DNA from: Oreohelix idahoensis | Taxonomy: Eukaryota > Mollusca > Gastropoda > Stylommatophora > Oreohelicidae | Assembly (NCBI GenBank): GCA_024509875.1 | Contig: JAMPIV010005015.1 | Span: 682,001 to 746,000 of the forward strand | Length of the DNA: 64,000 bases | Direction: 5' to 3' | Part shown: piece by piece, positions 44,788-57,300 of the stretch | How the letters are laid out: each line of letters starts with the position of its first letter | How positions within the stretch are numbered: the stretch's first letter is position 1 | Translations under genes and position numbers: made by a program | Notes under the pieces: generated by a model | Told to the model about the DNA's origin: nothing | Seen by the model: the letters and a program-made list of their open reading frames with translations, nothing else | The model's database searches: none

Positions 44788-47379
44788 ATGGCTGGTAATT
44801 ATGTACCATGGCTTCACAAGGATGGTCTACGACTTGGTCATCTGAATATTTACCATCTTCTAGGTAAACTCCCCGAACTTTTACACACATTCTAAATAAG
44901 AATTTTCACATTTTTGGACTTTCAGAAAGTCGCCTAAATGAAAGAATAACAGACGATGACATTGCGTTAAATGGTTATAAAACTGTTCGGCGAGACGCAA
45001 GCAAAAAACAAGAGACAGGTATAACAGTTTATATTTCCACTTCCCTTAATTTTCGCCGCAGAAACGACTTAGAGACAGCAGAGATAGAATGTGTATGGTT
45101 GGAAATAAAGCAACCAAATCAGGGCCCATTTCTGGTGGGATATCTTTATCGAAATCCTAGTGCAGGACCTATCTGGTACGAAGATTTCACAATAATGATG
45201 GACAATGTATTTGCCACAGTCAAGGAGGTTGGCCTTCTTGGTGATTTCAATATCGATGCACACAATTCAAATCTAACATGGAAAAATTAAATACTTTCGT
45301 ACTACTTAAAACAAATAGTTAACCAGCTTACAAGAGTTACACATGCATCATCCACACTAATCGACCACATCTACTTAAGTTGCACAGAAAACATCATAGA
45401 ATGCTCTGTCCCTAATATTGCAATGAGTGACCACTATCCTGTATGCTGTACATGGTCAAAGAATAAATGTAAAGTTCCCAAAAATAAACATGTAAGTATT
45501 AAATTTAGAAGTTTCAAACACTGGCTAACTGCACCTCTCGCCCATGTTTACCAACTTCCTGATCCGGATGACGCTATTGCATACTGGACAAAATTTTTTA
45601 GTGTTTTTGACACGCACGTACCAGCTAAGGAAATTCGCTTCAAATGACAATTAAAATCTCCGTGGATCACGCAGGAAGTTTTGGAGGCTATGAGGCAGAG
45701 AGATCAAGCGCACAAAACTAAGGACCTCAACACATACAGGGTATACAGGAACAAGGTTCAATATTTAATTCGCAAAGAAAAGAAAAATCACTTTAGAAGT
45801 ATGGTTCAGAGCAAATCAAATAGTAAGGAAATATGGAAGGCAATTAACACCTTAGCGAAAAAACGTAATGCACCAGACTCATTCTCTTCCAACACTTCAT
45901 TTACTTGCACAGACTTCAGCAATCACTTTCAAGCAGAAATAAACAGTCTGAAATCCACAATACCACCTTCCTCTAAAGACTTAGACAAACTTTCAGCACT
46001 CTGTGAGAACAAATGTACAAAATCAGTTCCACCCGACATTCCTTTTATGACAGTTAATGAAGTGTATAACTATCTAATTGGCCTTAAAGATAATAGCTCA
46101 TCAGGGCTTGACGAAATTAGTAATCGAATACTGCGTTACGCCGCACCAGCTATTAGTGATTCACTAACTTATATATATATAATCAATGTATCGCTAAAAG
46201 TTATTTTCCTTCGGCCTTTAAGATTGCCAAAGTATATCCTCTTTTCAAACCTGGCTCGTCAGATAACAGTAACCTTGGTAACTATAGACCAATTTCTCTT
46301 TTATCATTGCTTTCTAAACCACTAGAAAAACACATACATAAAGCAAAACTACAGTACCTAGTTAGTAATGACTTGCTAATTGACAGTCAGTCAGGGTTTA
46401 GACAAAAGCATTCATGCCACACATCTCTAACTAAGATGATAGACAACTTGCACCTAAACATCAATAACGATAACATATGTGGAGCAATATTTGTAGACTT
46501 TAGGAAAGCATTTGACATGTTAGATCACGCTGTTTTAATAAGAAAATTAGAAACAATGAAAGTTAATTTTAAAGTAGTGTGGTACAATAACTCCTTGTCA
46601 AGCCCAACTATTATTGACACCGGTGTTCCTCGGGGTTCTATTCTTGGCCCTCTACTTTTTTCAATTTACATAAATGACCTTCCATTACACATCAAGCACG
46701 CATCCTGCTACCTATTTGCCAATGACTGTACCATTTATACTAGTGATAAAAGTTGCAACACGCTAGAAAGATTATTACAAAGCGACACAGACAATCTTAT
46801 TAAGTGGAGCATTGAAAATTGCATGCAAATAAATATCATTAAAACAAAATGTATGATAATATCAACTAGACAAAAATTACAAAACTCACAGAAAACAACA
46901 CTTCAGCTCTACATTGGAACCTCTTTAATTGAAAATGTAAATGAAAATAAAACACTAGGACTCATAAAAGTTTACCAGTTAGCTAAAATCAAACATTTCC
47001 TAGACAAAAAATGTTCTATAAGTCCCAAATACAAACACATCTAGACTATTGTTCCACAATTTGGGATGGCTGCACCATGTCCAAGACTAAAAGACTCTAT
47101 TCATTACAAAAACGTGCAGTGCGCCTAATTTCAGACAAAAACCTCACACAGAGTGTAGGCCCATATACATATGTTAACATATTACCACCAAGAAAGCGCC
47201 TTCTCTTCAACAAAGCCAAATTTATTCACAAAATCTTATCACAGAATGCTCCAACGTATCTGTGGCCTATTTTCAAATACAGTGGAAGACGCAGTCAACG
47301 CTTAAATAAATTACACATGCCCAAGCCTAGGCTCGACATATTCAAGAAAAGTTTAGCTTTTTCTGCTGCTCATCTGTGA
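44788..47379 (+). pseudogene. CR1-type ORF2: endonuclease and reverse transcriptase
   Basis: Starts ATG at 44788 (MAGNYVPWLHKDGLRLGHLN). Endonuclease motifs: GHLNIYHL, FGLSESRLNE (catalytic Glu), EVGLLGDFNIDAHN and IAMSDHYPVCCTW. RT motifs: SSSGLDEISNRIL, NLGNYRPISLLSLLSKPLEK, SQSGFRQKHSCHTSL, IFVDFRKAFDMLDHAVL, TGVPRGSILGPLLFSIYIND and YLFANDCTIYTS. The last normally reads YADD; the first Asp is Asn, which should abolish catalysis. Frames break near 44893, 45290, 45650, 46190 and 46990. The C-terminal LQKRAVRLISDKN block ends at 47379, and 3' UTR runs to 47783. This is a dead copy. Confidence 0.85.
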
Positions 47380-47783
47380 AATAATCTTCCACACGACTTA
47401 AAAACACGCTTAGTCCATATTCATTCACTCACAGACTTTTCAAATACATCATGAGTGCAGATTATATGCCACCCTAATTTAGTTATGTTCTTAAATACGA
47501 GGTAATTACATAACATCATATGAAGGTTTTAAAGATAATTTTGTCCTGTTTAGTATTAATTATGATAAGGTACTGTAAATCTGTGTAACTGTTATTGTAC
47601 TGTTACAATGTTGAGATTTTATTTTATTGATTTTATTGTTATTTTATTATTTAAGTATTATTTAAGATACATGTGAGAATAAATGGATTCAGTATGGAAG
47701 ACGAGAGAAAGGAAGGGCAGAATGTTAGACGGGCCTGCGTGCCCAATTCTAAACCCTTTGAAAATAAAGTTTGTTCGTTCGTT

Positions 47784-48430
47784 CATACACTATGACCAGG
47801 TTGACTATGGTTTCTCCTTCTTTTAGTTTTACAACCATAATGCGCTCCGAGACAAAGTTCCATCCCTTGATACTATCTTTTTGGTTTTTGGCCACAATGC
47901 AACCCACGCCTCCTTTAGCTCTTTCAGATGTGAGTAAACCACTATAGAGCAGCGTGTTACCATCGAAATCCATGACTCCTTGTCCTTTTTTCTTTGTTTC
48001 CGTTATAGGCAGGATTTCTAGTTTTGCGTTCCTCATCTCTTCCACCATCTCCTGTTCTTTCCCATTTATACTTCTTGTGTTCCAAGTTCCATAAGTCGTA
48101 GTCCGTAGTCCGTTCCAGTTCGTCGCCTTTAGAACCAGTCCGGTTTTCTCTCTTGTAGTTCTCGTAATCATGATTTAAAGCAAACAGGTGATTGGCCTGT
48201 TGTGCCTTTGCATGGTGGAGGGGCTGCCTCCTTACGGCCTCCATTCAGGCCGCCCTCCTCCTTTTTCAGCCGGGCTTGGGACCGGCCTAGGCGGAATAAG
48301 GACTAACCCTAAACAACAGTTACTAGAGACAGAAAAGAAGGTAGAAGCCTCTCTCTCAATTGCGCCCAAAAAAGAAATAGATAATAAAGAGAAGTCAGAA
48401 TCCTGTCAAGGAATTTATGTACCCTATTCT
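47784..48430 (-). pseudogene. RTE-like LINE 5' region and endonuclease N-terminus
   Basis: The 5' continuation of 39061-41700. 48171-47784 encodes YGTWNTRSINGKEQEMVEEM (active-site Asn), LPITETKKKGQG (catalytic Glu) and GETIVNLVIVY, where the CR1 insertion interrupts. A shifted frame upstream covers 48244-47957 and overlaps the same DNA. 48245-48426 looks like 5' UTR with a short GC-rich portion. The exact 5' end is unknown because a second insertion sits at 48440-49214. Confidence 0.8.
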
Positions 48431-48439
48431 CTTGAGATA

Positions 48440-49214
48440 CTTACTTACTTACTTACTTAGTCGTTCCCCTTCTACCGTGAGGTGTAGAGGTTTGGAAGAG
48501 AGTGCGCCAGACTATCCTATCGGCTGTCTTCCTCCTGGCCTGGTTCCATTCTAGTCCTCGGTCCTTCAAAGATTGTCTAATGTTGTCGTCCCAGGGGACT
48601 CTGGGTCGTCCTCAGGGTCTGGATCCTTGGCTCTTTGTTTCCCATGCTTGTCGTGGTATCCGATCTTCTCCCATTCTGCAGACATGGCCAAACCATCTTA
48701 ATTGGGACTGTTCTACGTGGGTCTGCAGGGGGTAGGATTTAAGGCCTTGACGTATCGTCTGGTTGCGTACCATGTCTCTTCTTGTTACTTCAACCACCTT
48801 CCTCAGATACCTCACTTCTGAGGTTTGGATCTGGCTTTTATGGGTTGTAGTCATTGCCCATGACTCGCATCCATATGTCAAGACTGGGACATAGGTGGAG
48901 CGGTATACAGCCATCTTCGTTTTCTTACCAACCTCTCTCTTGCTGAGGAATCCTCGATTTATGGCCTGAAAAAGTCTCCCAGCTGCTGCTTTTCGAGTGG
49001 CCAACTCTTCTTTGATGCCTCCCTTTCGGTCTATAATAGCTCCGAGGTATTTAAAGTGGTCGACCTGCTCCAGGACCTGTTCTCCCAGCTTAATCTGATG
49101 TCTTCTTCTCGTGATATCACCATGAATTTTGTTTTTGAGCTGCTTATGACCATCCCTCTCTTCTCCAGCTCTTCCTTCCAGACTTGCAGGTTGGATTGGA
49201 GATGTGCCTCTGAT
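48440..49214 (-). mobile_element. 5'-truncated RTE-like LINE copy with 13-bp duplication
   Basis: Same family as 39061-41700. Perfect duplication ttctcttgagata at 48427-48439 and 49215-49227. Tail of AAGT repeats (plus strand ttacttacttacttactta, 48440-48458). It encodes the RT C-terminus in an open frame 49004-48612: RLFQAINRGFLSKREVGKKT, YVPVLTYGCESWAM and RWFGHVCRMGEDRIPRQAWE. It preserves the frame that the older 39-kb copy has lost. Confidence 0.9.
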
Positions 49215-49227
49215 TTCTCTTGAGATA

Positions 49228-49590
49228 AGAGATGGAAAATTGAAAATACACGCAGACCACGTTTTTGGAAGAAGTCTAAAAACTGTTATTGAACTGACGT
49301 TGATCTTGGATGTTCTATTTTGTTAATAAATATTTTTAAATGGATCCCCATGCAGTTGACTTGCTTACTTCGGTTGAAGAAATATATGTTGGCAATTATT
49401 TTACCACTACAACTCACACTACCTAACATCTTAGAAGGAACTGAAAGAATCTGTAATAAAATCTTCGACCAAGAATAAACATCTCTGGAGGGATTGTCCA
49501 ATATCTCTTAACTTGGACGACAGACAAAGTATTAGTAATTACTACTGGGTAAGCCTATCAGCCTCCTAGTAGAATACTGCCAAAATAAAA
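49228..49590. other. No feature recognised
   Basis: Short AT-rich unassigned stretch between the truncated LINE and a repeat-family fragment. Confidence 0.35.
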
Positions 49591-49770
49591 GAACGACTGA
49601 CTACTGGGACTTCTGTGTGGTACTGTGAGCTGACGGCCACACTACAACTCTGCCAAGAGTAACCTTGTGCAAAGGCAGACATCTTTGAAGGCCCATATTA
49701 GATACTCTTGAGTTTTGGCCACTGTTGGACCACTACTGCAAAGCAGGGGAGGCAATTCCGTGACAGAATG
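49590..49770 (+). repeat. Partial arm of the 15.6-19.2 kb repeat family
   Basis: It matches the innermost part of the left arm (17360-17487): ctctgccaagagtaacctt, tagatactcttgagttttgg, gttggaccactactgcaaag and gaggcaattccgtgaca. It ends at the same cgtgaca as the arm, supporting this as a true terminus (TGTCACGG read on the minus strand). Confidence 0.65.
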
Positions 49771-49904
49771 TGTGATTCCTATATACACACATTGGGATTC
49801 TCGCCGGTGCTACGGAGTTCGTCCAGTGTGCTGAAATGCTACTTGTGTGATCTAAGGGAGGAGATCGGAGCACTGATGAAAATATATTCAACAGGGAAAA
49901 GTAG

Positions 49905-50465
49905 AGTAAGTCAGATGACAATAGACTACCAGCAAGTCATCATCATCCTGAGAATGGAGGTAAAGGCAGCTACTGCATCCTTAAGGTGGTTGTTTGAAAC
50001 TTCATTAGCAAGGCCAGTTATTCTATCAGACTCACAATCCACGTTTCGGAAGGTCCAAAGTGGATGACTCCGGCATGAATGGAAAACCTCAATTGAAGCC
50101 TTGAAAATGCAGAAACTGGTGTGGATCTCCTGTCCTGGTCAGGCAGGGTTCGCAGCAATGAAAAAGCTGTCAGGCTAACTTCAAGAGCACCCATAGAAAA
50201 TGCATTGGGTATGGATAAGGGAGAGATACTGAGGGCAATTAATGATCGCCTGTTAGAGAATGACACTGCAATCGATGAATCAAAGCTAAGATTGCTGGAA
50301 TTTGGCATCAAACGTAAAGCCAGCAGGGATGGGCGCATGAGAGGATGCATCCGGCGTGTATTCAACCATCCCGCAACAGGAACATTTAGCATTCATACCA
50401 TCGATATTTGCTGAAGGAGACTGAGCACCTAAGGGTTTGCCCGGAGTGCAGTGACAACGACTGAG
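49905..50465 (+). pseudogene. LINE RNase H domain, decayed second copy
   Basis: It reads MEVKAATASLRWLFETSLAR, PVILSDSQSTF, LRHEWKTSIEA and WISCPGQAGF, the same family as 28590-29117 but with HTG changed to QAG and several stops and shifts. 50221-50414 continues EIL.AINDRLLENDTAIDES. It follows directly on the arm fragment ending at 49770. Confidence 0.7.
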
Positions 50466-50750
50466 ATCAACAATAGCAATACACTATTTGCGAATACTAG
50501 GCGTGCAGAAACAATTTCAGAGATATCACTCGAATTTTGTTTTTCTTTTTTCTTGTTAATCCCGTTCAACCTCTAATGGGTTATAATTTTGGTATATTGT
50601 GTGACTAATTCAAGATACTAATTTTGACTTCCGATTGTTTTGTGTTGTTTTAACTTTATTTTTTTTTACATGGGTTAATTTTTATTTGCCCTTTTGACAA
50701 TGATTTGACAGATCGGCGTATCGGCAATTATTCATAATTAAAAACAATAT

Positions 50751-50922
<172 letters not shown>

Positions 50923-50923
<1 letters not shown>

Positions 50924-52050
50924 ACCCATCTGAGGTTGAACAAGTTATTTCTCATCAAGAAAATAAAAATAAAAAAAATCTAAACATGATATCATTTCCC
51001 CCCTCCTAGAATCAATCCAAATAGTGTAAATCAAAAATGTAAAATTTAGAATATGTGTGTGTGCGCCCTGCCCTGTTCCAAAAAAACAAAAATTCAATCT
51101 CTCACATCTTCTATGTTGTTAACAAAGCGGGGGAGTGTGATGGGGTCACTCCGTATTACCCCTCTCGCTCAATTCGAAATCTAGTAACGTAGTTGTACAA
51201 CTTTTAACCCCACTATTATATTTGAAAATGTTAAGGACAAAGGTCAAACTTTCAGCTTAGAATTGGACACTCCTTTATTTTTTTTACCATAAGTTGGAAG
51301 AGGGTACCTATCCCCCAGAAACCGCATAGACACCCGCCCTATTATTTAGAGACAGGTTGTAACTATAAATAACTACAACATGTTTGAAATTTTTTGCCCG
51401 AGGCCATCGCTTGTCCAAGATTTGAATTCACTAATGCCAAGCGTATGATACCCACCCCTAAAACAGGCTTGTTCGTTACCCGTCCTAATATTTAAAACGA
51501 CCATTACACAGTTTGGCAGCTGGCCAACGCGTTGTTTCGTTTCTAAGAACGGGCGAGAGAGAGAGAGGAGGGGGGGGGGGGGGGGGAAATTAGCATGGAA
51601 CAAATCTAACCTAACTTGTGCATTGTGAAACTGAAAATAACAAACCAATTGTGTGCAGGGCAGAGAAAGGGGGCAAGAAAAACGTAGATAACGCATTGCA
51701 TTCTAACAGAAGAATAAATGAAAGGAAAGGACAGAAACGATAATATTGGTTATTAGAATACCATATTAATCCTTATAATATGTTAGCTTGCCTTAGAGTA
51801 AAAGTAAGTTGTTCTGAATAAAGAAAGAAAGAAAAGTACCAAGATGAAAACTAGGATAAAGAAGTAAATGAAAACATACTGGCTAGATAAAGGACAAGTG
51901 TCCGGTTAATAATCACTTTCAATCTTTAAAATCGCTTCAATAACAACAGAGATATGGTAGAAAAAACAATTGAAGACGGACAGACATACACAGTGGTAAC
52001 CGCTCAACTTTGAAAATCTTCGGATGTTACTTTTGCTAAACGCGTTTTTT
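50923..52050. other. No gene recognised; G-tract at 51570-51586
   Basis: Unassigned sequence. A purine run gagagagagagaggag leads into 17 consecutive G (51570-51586). No coding motif. Confidence 0.4.
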
Positions 52051-53480
52051 AAAAAGAAAGTCAAATTGGCTTAACTTGATCTGATTGGTTGAGGTTAGTC
52101 TAGGGAGAGAGGGGATAAACGAACGCTTTACTAAGCATAGGTGCCACTTGAAAAAATATTTCCTCCAAGAAGGGTTAAGAGCAGACGCAGAGCAAATTTG
52201 TGACCAATTGCCTTTGCAGTTTGGGAGTCGGCGATCTGAACTTGTGCCATTGATCGCTAGTTAACCTTATACTTGTGAAATATTTCATTGATTGCGGTAA
52301 GATAAACACTATTATTGATGTATGTATATTATTATTAATATGTAGAGGAAAACCCAGATAGGGCGCCCACAATATTTGGTTGTGCGACATTTGCCTTTGT
52401 GGAAGCTTGCGACATACTAGGAGCACAGGCATGCCTAAGTAGACTTATGAAGGAAATGAAAGTACATTGTGTTGGAAAATGGATATATAAAATATTACGA
52501 CTGTAAGACCAGGAAGCCACTGGCAGCCTTCAGCATACCTCAGGTTCCCATAACTTTAAAAATAAATATAATTTCATATGAAAAGAATTAACAGATCACT
52601 AGAGAGAGAGAGAGAAAAGAAAAGAGTGTATCCCAGCTGAAGATAACGAAGGTTTAAAGTGACAGGCGCGTTGAAACCATGTGGGGAGAAGAAGATACCC
52701 CCTGAGTATAAAGCAGTCACAATTAAAATTAGGGACTGTAGCTACTTTGGTTAGCTCTTTTTGTCTGATCACAAAGCATGTTTAATGATGTTTAATTGTT
52801 AGCGGTGGAGATACATTATTAGAGTACTTAGGGAGGACTGTTCCTCTTGTTGCAGGGTTGAGTCATATATTACCCAGTGAGCCATAACCTGGAGCTGCAG
52901 AGTTTTGAGGCAACATGCTGGTTGCTTGAATGTTGAAGTCTTATCTGCCTCCAGAGAAAACTGTAGTGAACGAGTGTGTATTTTCCAGCAAGTCATATAT
53001 CTTCAAAGGAACCACAAGATAAGCCATAAGATTGCGGGCTTATGTCAATTCATCACGTTGTATTCTCCACACGCTACTATAAACTGTTTTGTGAAATGAT
53101 GAGACACCCAGTCCTTCCAAGTAGTGACACTTCATAAAACAGTATTGTTTCAGCAGTGAATAAAATTCTATAAACATTGAAGTAGTGACATTTATGGACA
53201 AGATGTCCTTCATATTTATTTAATGCTGTACATAAAACACACTTCATTTTAAGTTTTAAACATTCCTGTCCCAAAAGATTTGCGGTACAGGAAATTAAAA
53301 TTGTAAGATAATATTATAACTTTAACCCCAGTCTTGTTGATTTAATTTTCATTGAGTTAAAGTGTGTTTATTGTTTTCAGGCATTTATCACTACATTTGC
53401 ATTACCCTAGACACGTAGCCATATAACAAACATCACACAATAGATATAAAAATATTGCACAGCGTGAGATCTGAGGGAGG
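52050..53480 (+). mobile_element. Diverged LTR related to G1, possibly solo
   Basis: Blocks match the 3' LTR in the same order: ctgattggttgagg (52081 vs 35268), gtgccattgatcgctagttaac (52244 region vs 35414), ttcattgattgcgg (52284 vs 35458), and ttaccctagacacgtag (53403 region vs 36140). No internal Gypsy sequence is adjacent. Identity is low and ends are not defined. Confidence 0.4.
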
Positions 53481-54118
53481 TAGCGTTAGGTCCCCTGAGA
53501 ACTCATCAACACCATTATCAACTATTAGACTCAGGGTCTTACATAGCTTGACCTCACGCTGTAGACACATATTTTCTTTTATATACCATCAATAACCTCC
53601 CCGGTGTTAATTCACCACAGGGAGGTTGGGAAAGATTTTGGTGTCTAACATGACACCCAAGTCCCTTATCATTTGTGATCATCAATATACACTACGCAGC
53701 AGATACTCTTGTAGTTGAGTGAAGTGTTAAAGACTTGCCGCGAATTCGGCAGTCTCTCCAGCTTTTAGGGAAAATACGGAAATTGCGCGCGTTGCACATT
53801 TATTCTCATCTTTTTTTTCTTTTTTTTTTGGCGGGTTACTTAAATGAAGATAGAAGACAAGATTACAGCTCATTCTAATGGGCAGTTTTTGGATTAAGAT
53901 AGAGTCAAGTGATAAGCTGTGTTAGTACAATGACATACATTGTGATAGTACAAACAGCGACAAACGTGGCTCGTTATTCGCATCTAATAGTAACTCAATA
54001 GACTCGAACACGTAAGAACGATATCCGATGTCTTTATATCACAAATCTTCAGCACAACAGAAATAACATCAGCAGACTGCCATTTTGGCCGTGAATCACA
54101 AGAATATTACAATGCATC
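53481..54118. other. No feature recognised
   Basis: Unassigned; T11 and T10 runs lie near 53815. It directly precedes the hAT target duplication. Confidence 0.35.
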
Positions 54119-54126
54119 ATGTACAT

Positions 54127-54371
54127 CAGAGGTGGCCAAACTACGGCCCGCGGGCCAGATCCGGCCCGCCAACCAGTTGTGACCGGCCCGCCAACCTGTT
54201 TTGGCCGGCCTATTATTGTTGATTGAAAATTACTGTATACTCCGACCACTGTGCTAAAAAAAATATTACAAAATAGCACGCACAGGCACCAAAAACAAAA
54301 CCAAAAAGACCCAAAATGTACGATTAACATCTCCCCACCTCCCACAACACCACCAACTCGCTCGCTCGCTC

Positions 54372-54420
<49 letters not shown>

Positions 54421-56886
54421 TACCAATAGAGCTCTACTAGTTAGTGCCGACAAAACGGAAATGATAACGTTAAATCTCTGATCGTGCACGTGGACAGACG
54501 AAGACAGTGTCTGTACCTACTTTGATAATGAGAAACTGAAAGCAATGACAGATCTTTTCTGTGGTCGGAAGTCTCTGAGATCCAATGATGTTGCTTTGTC
54601 TTTAGCATCGGTATGTCGGTATGGGAAAGTGATCGTGGGAGTGGGGGTGGATGGTAGGTACATTTCTATAGGAAGGAGTTGAGGTGCACAGTTGGTCTTG
54701 TGAAGTGTGTTAAGTATAAATCAGCCAGTGACACTTCTGGGCTTGTATCGGTTGTGCACATTTTCATGTATAAGAGTTTGCATTTGTAAAAATGTTTTCT
54801 AAGTATAGAAAAGTGGACAGTGAAAATTGCGCATTTAAACCAGAATGTGAGTTCGATTATTTGTTCATTCTCAATAAGGATAATAAACCTCATTGCTTAG
54901 TTTGCGCCCAAGTGTTAGCCGTAGTGAAGGAATATAACTTGAAACGTCACTACATCACAAATCATCAGAAAAACAGCGACGAGCATAGCAGCGAGTCTCG
55001 AGAAAGCTTGTGATTGAACAACTGAAGAAAAAACTGAATCAGCAAAAGAGTATATTTAGTCATGTAAATAAGATTCAGGAATCATCGCTCATGGCGTCCT
55101 ATGAGCTTGCAAAAGCAAAAAAGCCGTTTACTGATGGAGAGTTTGTGAAAAAGTGTGCAGTTCAAATGGCAGAAGAGTTCAATGAAGAAAAAGTAGTAAC
55201 AGAATTTCAAAATGTACCTCTTTCAAAAGAAACCGTAGCTAGGAGAACAGAAGATATTAGTTTTCATTTGTCCCAGAACTTGAAATCTTTAATTGAAAAT
55301 TGTCCATACTTTTCACTGGCGATTGATGAAAGTACAGACATCACAGACACTAGCCAGCTTCTTATTTTTGTTAAAGTGATCCAGGAAGACTTTACTGTTT
55401 CTGAAGAATTACTGAAAGTTTGCTCTTTGCATGGTACAAGTAAAGGGGATGACATATTTTCTGCAGTTCAAAATGCCACGGAAGAATATGGTGGGTTTGA
55501 AAAATTGTCTGCTGTGTGTACCGATGGTTGCAAGGCTATGGTTGGGAAAAATACTGGTTGTGTTGGACTTTTGAAGCAAAATAAAATTGACGTGCCTACA
55601 TTACATTGCATAGTTCACCAAGAGGCCCTTTGTGCAAAATCCATAAACCTAAATGACACTATGGCTACTGTAGTGAAAATAACGAATTTGATCAGAGGAG
55701 GACACAGCTCTCTAACTCACAGGATGTTCCTTGCATTTTTAGAAGAAGTGGATTCTGTTTACGGTGATCTCCTGCTTCATGCTGAGGTGAGATGGCTTAG
55801 TCGAGGAAAATGTTTAATAAGATTTTGTGAACTGAAGGATGAAATATTTGACTTCCTGCGAGACAACTTACCATGTTCAATTGATCTTCAAAATAAACTC
55901 AAAGATATTCATTTCATTCAGCACTTGTTATTTCTCACAGATATAACACAACATTTGAATGTACTGAATTTGGAGTTACAAGGAAAAAGACAAACAATTA
56001 TTCAAATGAATGGCTATGTTGATGGCTTCAAAAAGAAACTGAGCCTATTTAGTCTGTCTTTGCAAAAGAATGACCTGTTTCATTTTCCTTGTTGTAAACA
56101 GCTGTCTGAGAAAGAGAGTGTTAACTTCAGGAGGTACACAGATGACATTGAACAGCTGATTTCTGAGTTTGATCGTCGATTTCAAGATTTTGAGATGTTT
56201 CGTCTACAAATGGAACTTTTTAACAACCCATTCAAGTGCACAGTGGAGTCTCAGCCAGCAGAACTACAATTACAGTTATGTGAACTTCAATGTAACCCAT
56301 TCATCAACACAACAGAAGCAACTGGAGCTGATTTGTGGAAATTACTACCAAAGGAACGTTACCCACTTCTGAGAAAATAGGCCCTAAAAGTGTGCTCTAT
56401 ATTTGGTAGCATATATCTTTGTGAGACAACATTTTCTGCCATAAAGCTTATCAAATCCAAGATCAGAAACAGATTAACTGACTCTGTATTATCCCATGTT
56501 CTCAGAATTGCTACGTCACAAATGGAAGTAGAATTCAAATCGCTGGTGAAAAGTTTTGATAAGCCACACTCTTCACAATGAAATAACACACAAATGTATG
56601 TTTGAAATAAATAATTACATGTCATATTACAAATTACAAAACAAATTAAAACAACAGATTCATTATATTTTTTTTTACAGTAATTTCAGTCCGAAGACTG
56701 GTATACATGTCTTGGCAGATGTGCAGTACAGTAGTTTGCCGTTGCTTTCTTTACGTGGTTCATTATACAGTATATGTAAAACTAAATCTCAGAACATTAT
56801 TTTTTAAGGATTTTATAGGTCTGGCCCTCTGGTGTTACCCTTTACCATAATCTGGCCCCCGGCCAACCTTAGCGTGGCCACCACTG
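54127..56886 (+). mobile_element. hAT DNA transposon with 8-bp target duplication
   Basis: Perfect duplication atgtacat at 54119-54126 and 56887-56894 (itself palindromic). Terminal inverted repeats start CAGAGGTGGCCAAACTACGG on the left and CAGTGGTGGCCACGCTAAGG read inward from the right. It contains (CT)n at about 54371-54416 before the transposase. Length 2760 bp. The 8-bp duplication and CAG-type ends are hAT features. Confidence 0.92.
54792..56581 (+). pseudogene. hAT transposase (BED finger type) with two lesions
   Basis: Cut-and-paste transposase of the group related to GTF2IRD2/ZBED5-like proteins. 54792-55010: N-terminal zinc finger CLVCAQVLAVVKEYNLKRH followed by a His pair. A one-base shift at about 55009 moves to the frame 55010-56380: FSLAIDESTDITD (first acidic site), CTDGCKAMVGKNTG (second), TLHCIVHQEALCAK (CxxH), then a helical insertion. 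An in-frame TAG at 56378-56380 precedes the C-terminal hAT dimerisation block, IFGSIYLCETTFSAIKLIKS, which continues in the same frame to 56581. Only one frameshift and one stop separate this from a full ORF, so loss is recent. Confidence 0.88.
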
Positions 56887-56894
56887 ATGTACAT

Positions 56895-57300
56895 CATCGA
56901 AACAATGTTCGCATGGCAAAAACTCACTATATCTTGCTCTATTTCCATAATACACTTCGCCGCTCTCACTCAACGTAACCTTCCCTCGCTCGAGTCTCTC
57001 TCAACTGCCTGCTACAACTCTTGACCATTTTCATCCCTGACCAGTCCTTTTGCTCATAACAGCTCAGTCACACACATGAACTTAACAAAACTACTCGAAT
57101 GCTACTAATACCATTCGTGAGCACAAACCAGCTTAACATTAACTCATTTCAACTCACAACTTACATAAACACATCTAGCTCCAAACGGAGCATAAGTCGT
57201 GACATACAATCTACAACCAGTTCTTGACAACAAGCATTCATCTTGTCATCTTCATTTGTGTATCAATTACAATATTATTCATTATGTGTTGATTACGTTC
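56895..57300. other. No feature recognised
   Basis: Right flank of the hAT. C-rich, unassigned sequence without an ORF. Confidence 0.35.

Larger units (their letters stand above)
41701..47783 (+). mobile_element. CR1-type LINE inserted in the RTE-like LINE
   Basis: Bounded by a 6-bp duplication cataca (41695-41700 and 47784-47789) exactly within the host LINE's endonuclease codons. It ends with a short GTTC repeat (gttcgttcgttc, 47772-47783), the short-repeat tail style of CR1/L2-type LINEs. ORF1 carries an esterase domain and ORF2 endonuclease plus RT with QGSILGPLLF-type sequence (here RGSILGPLLF). The 5' end begins inside ORF1 coding sequence without an ATG, so it is slightly truncated. 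A SINE lies between the ORFs. Confidence 0.88.
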
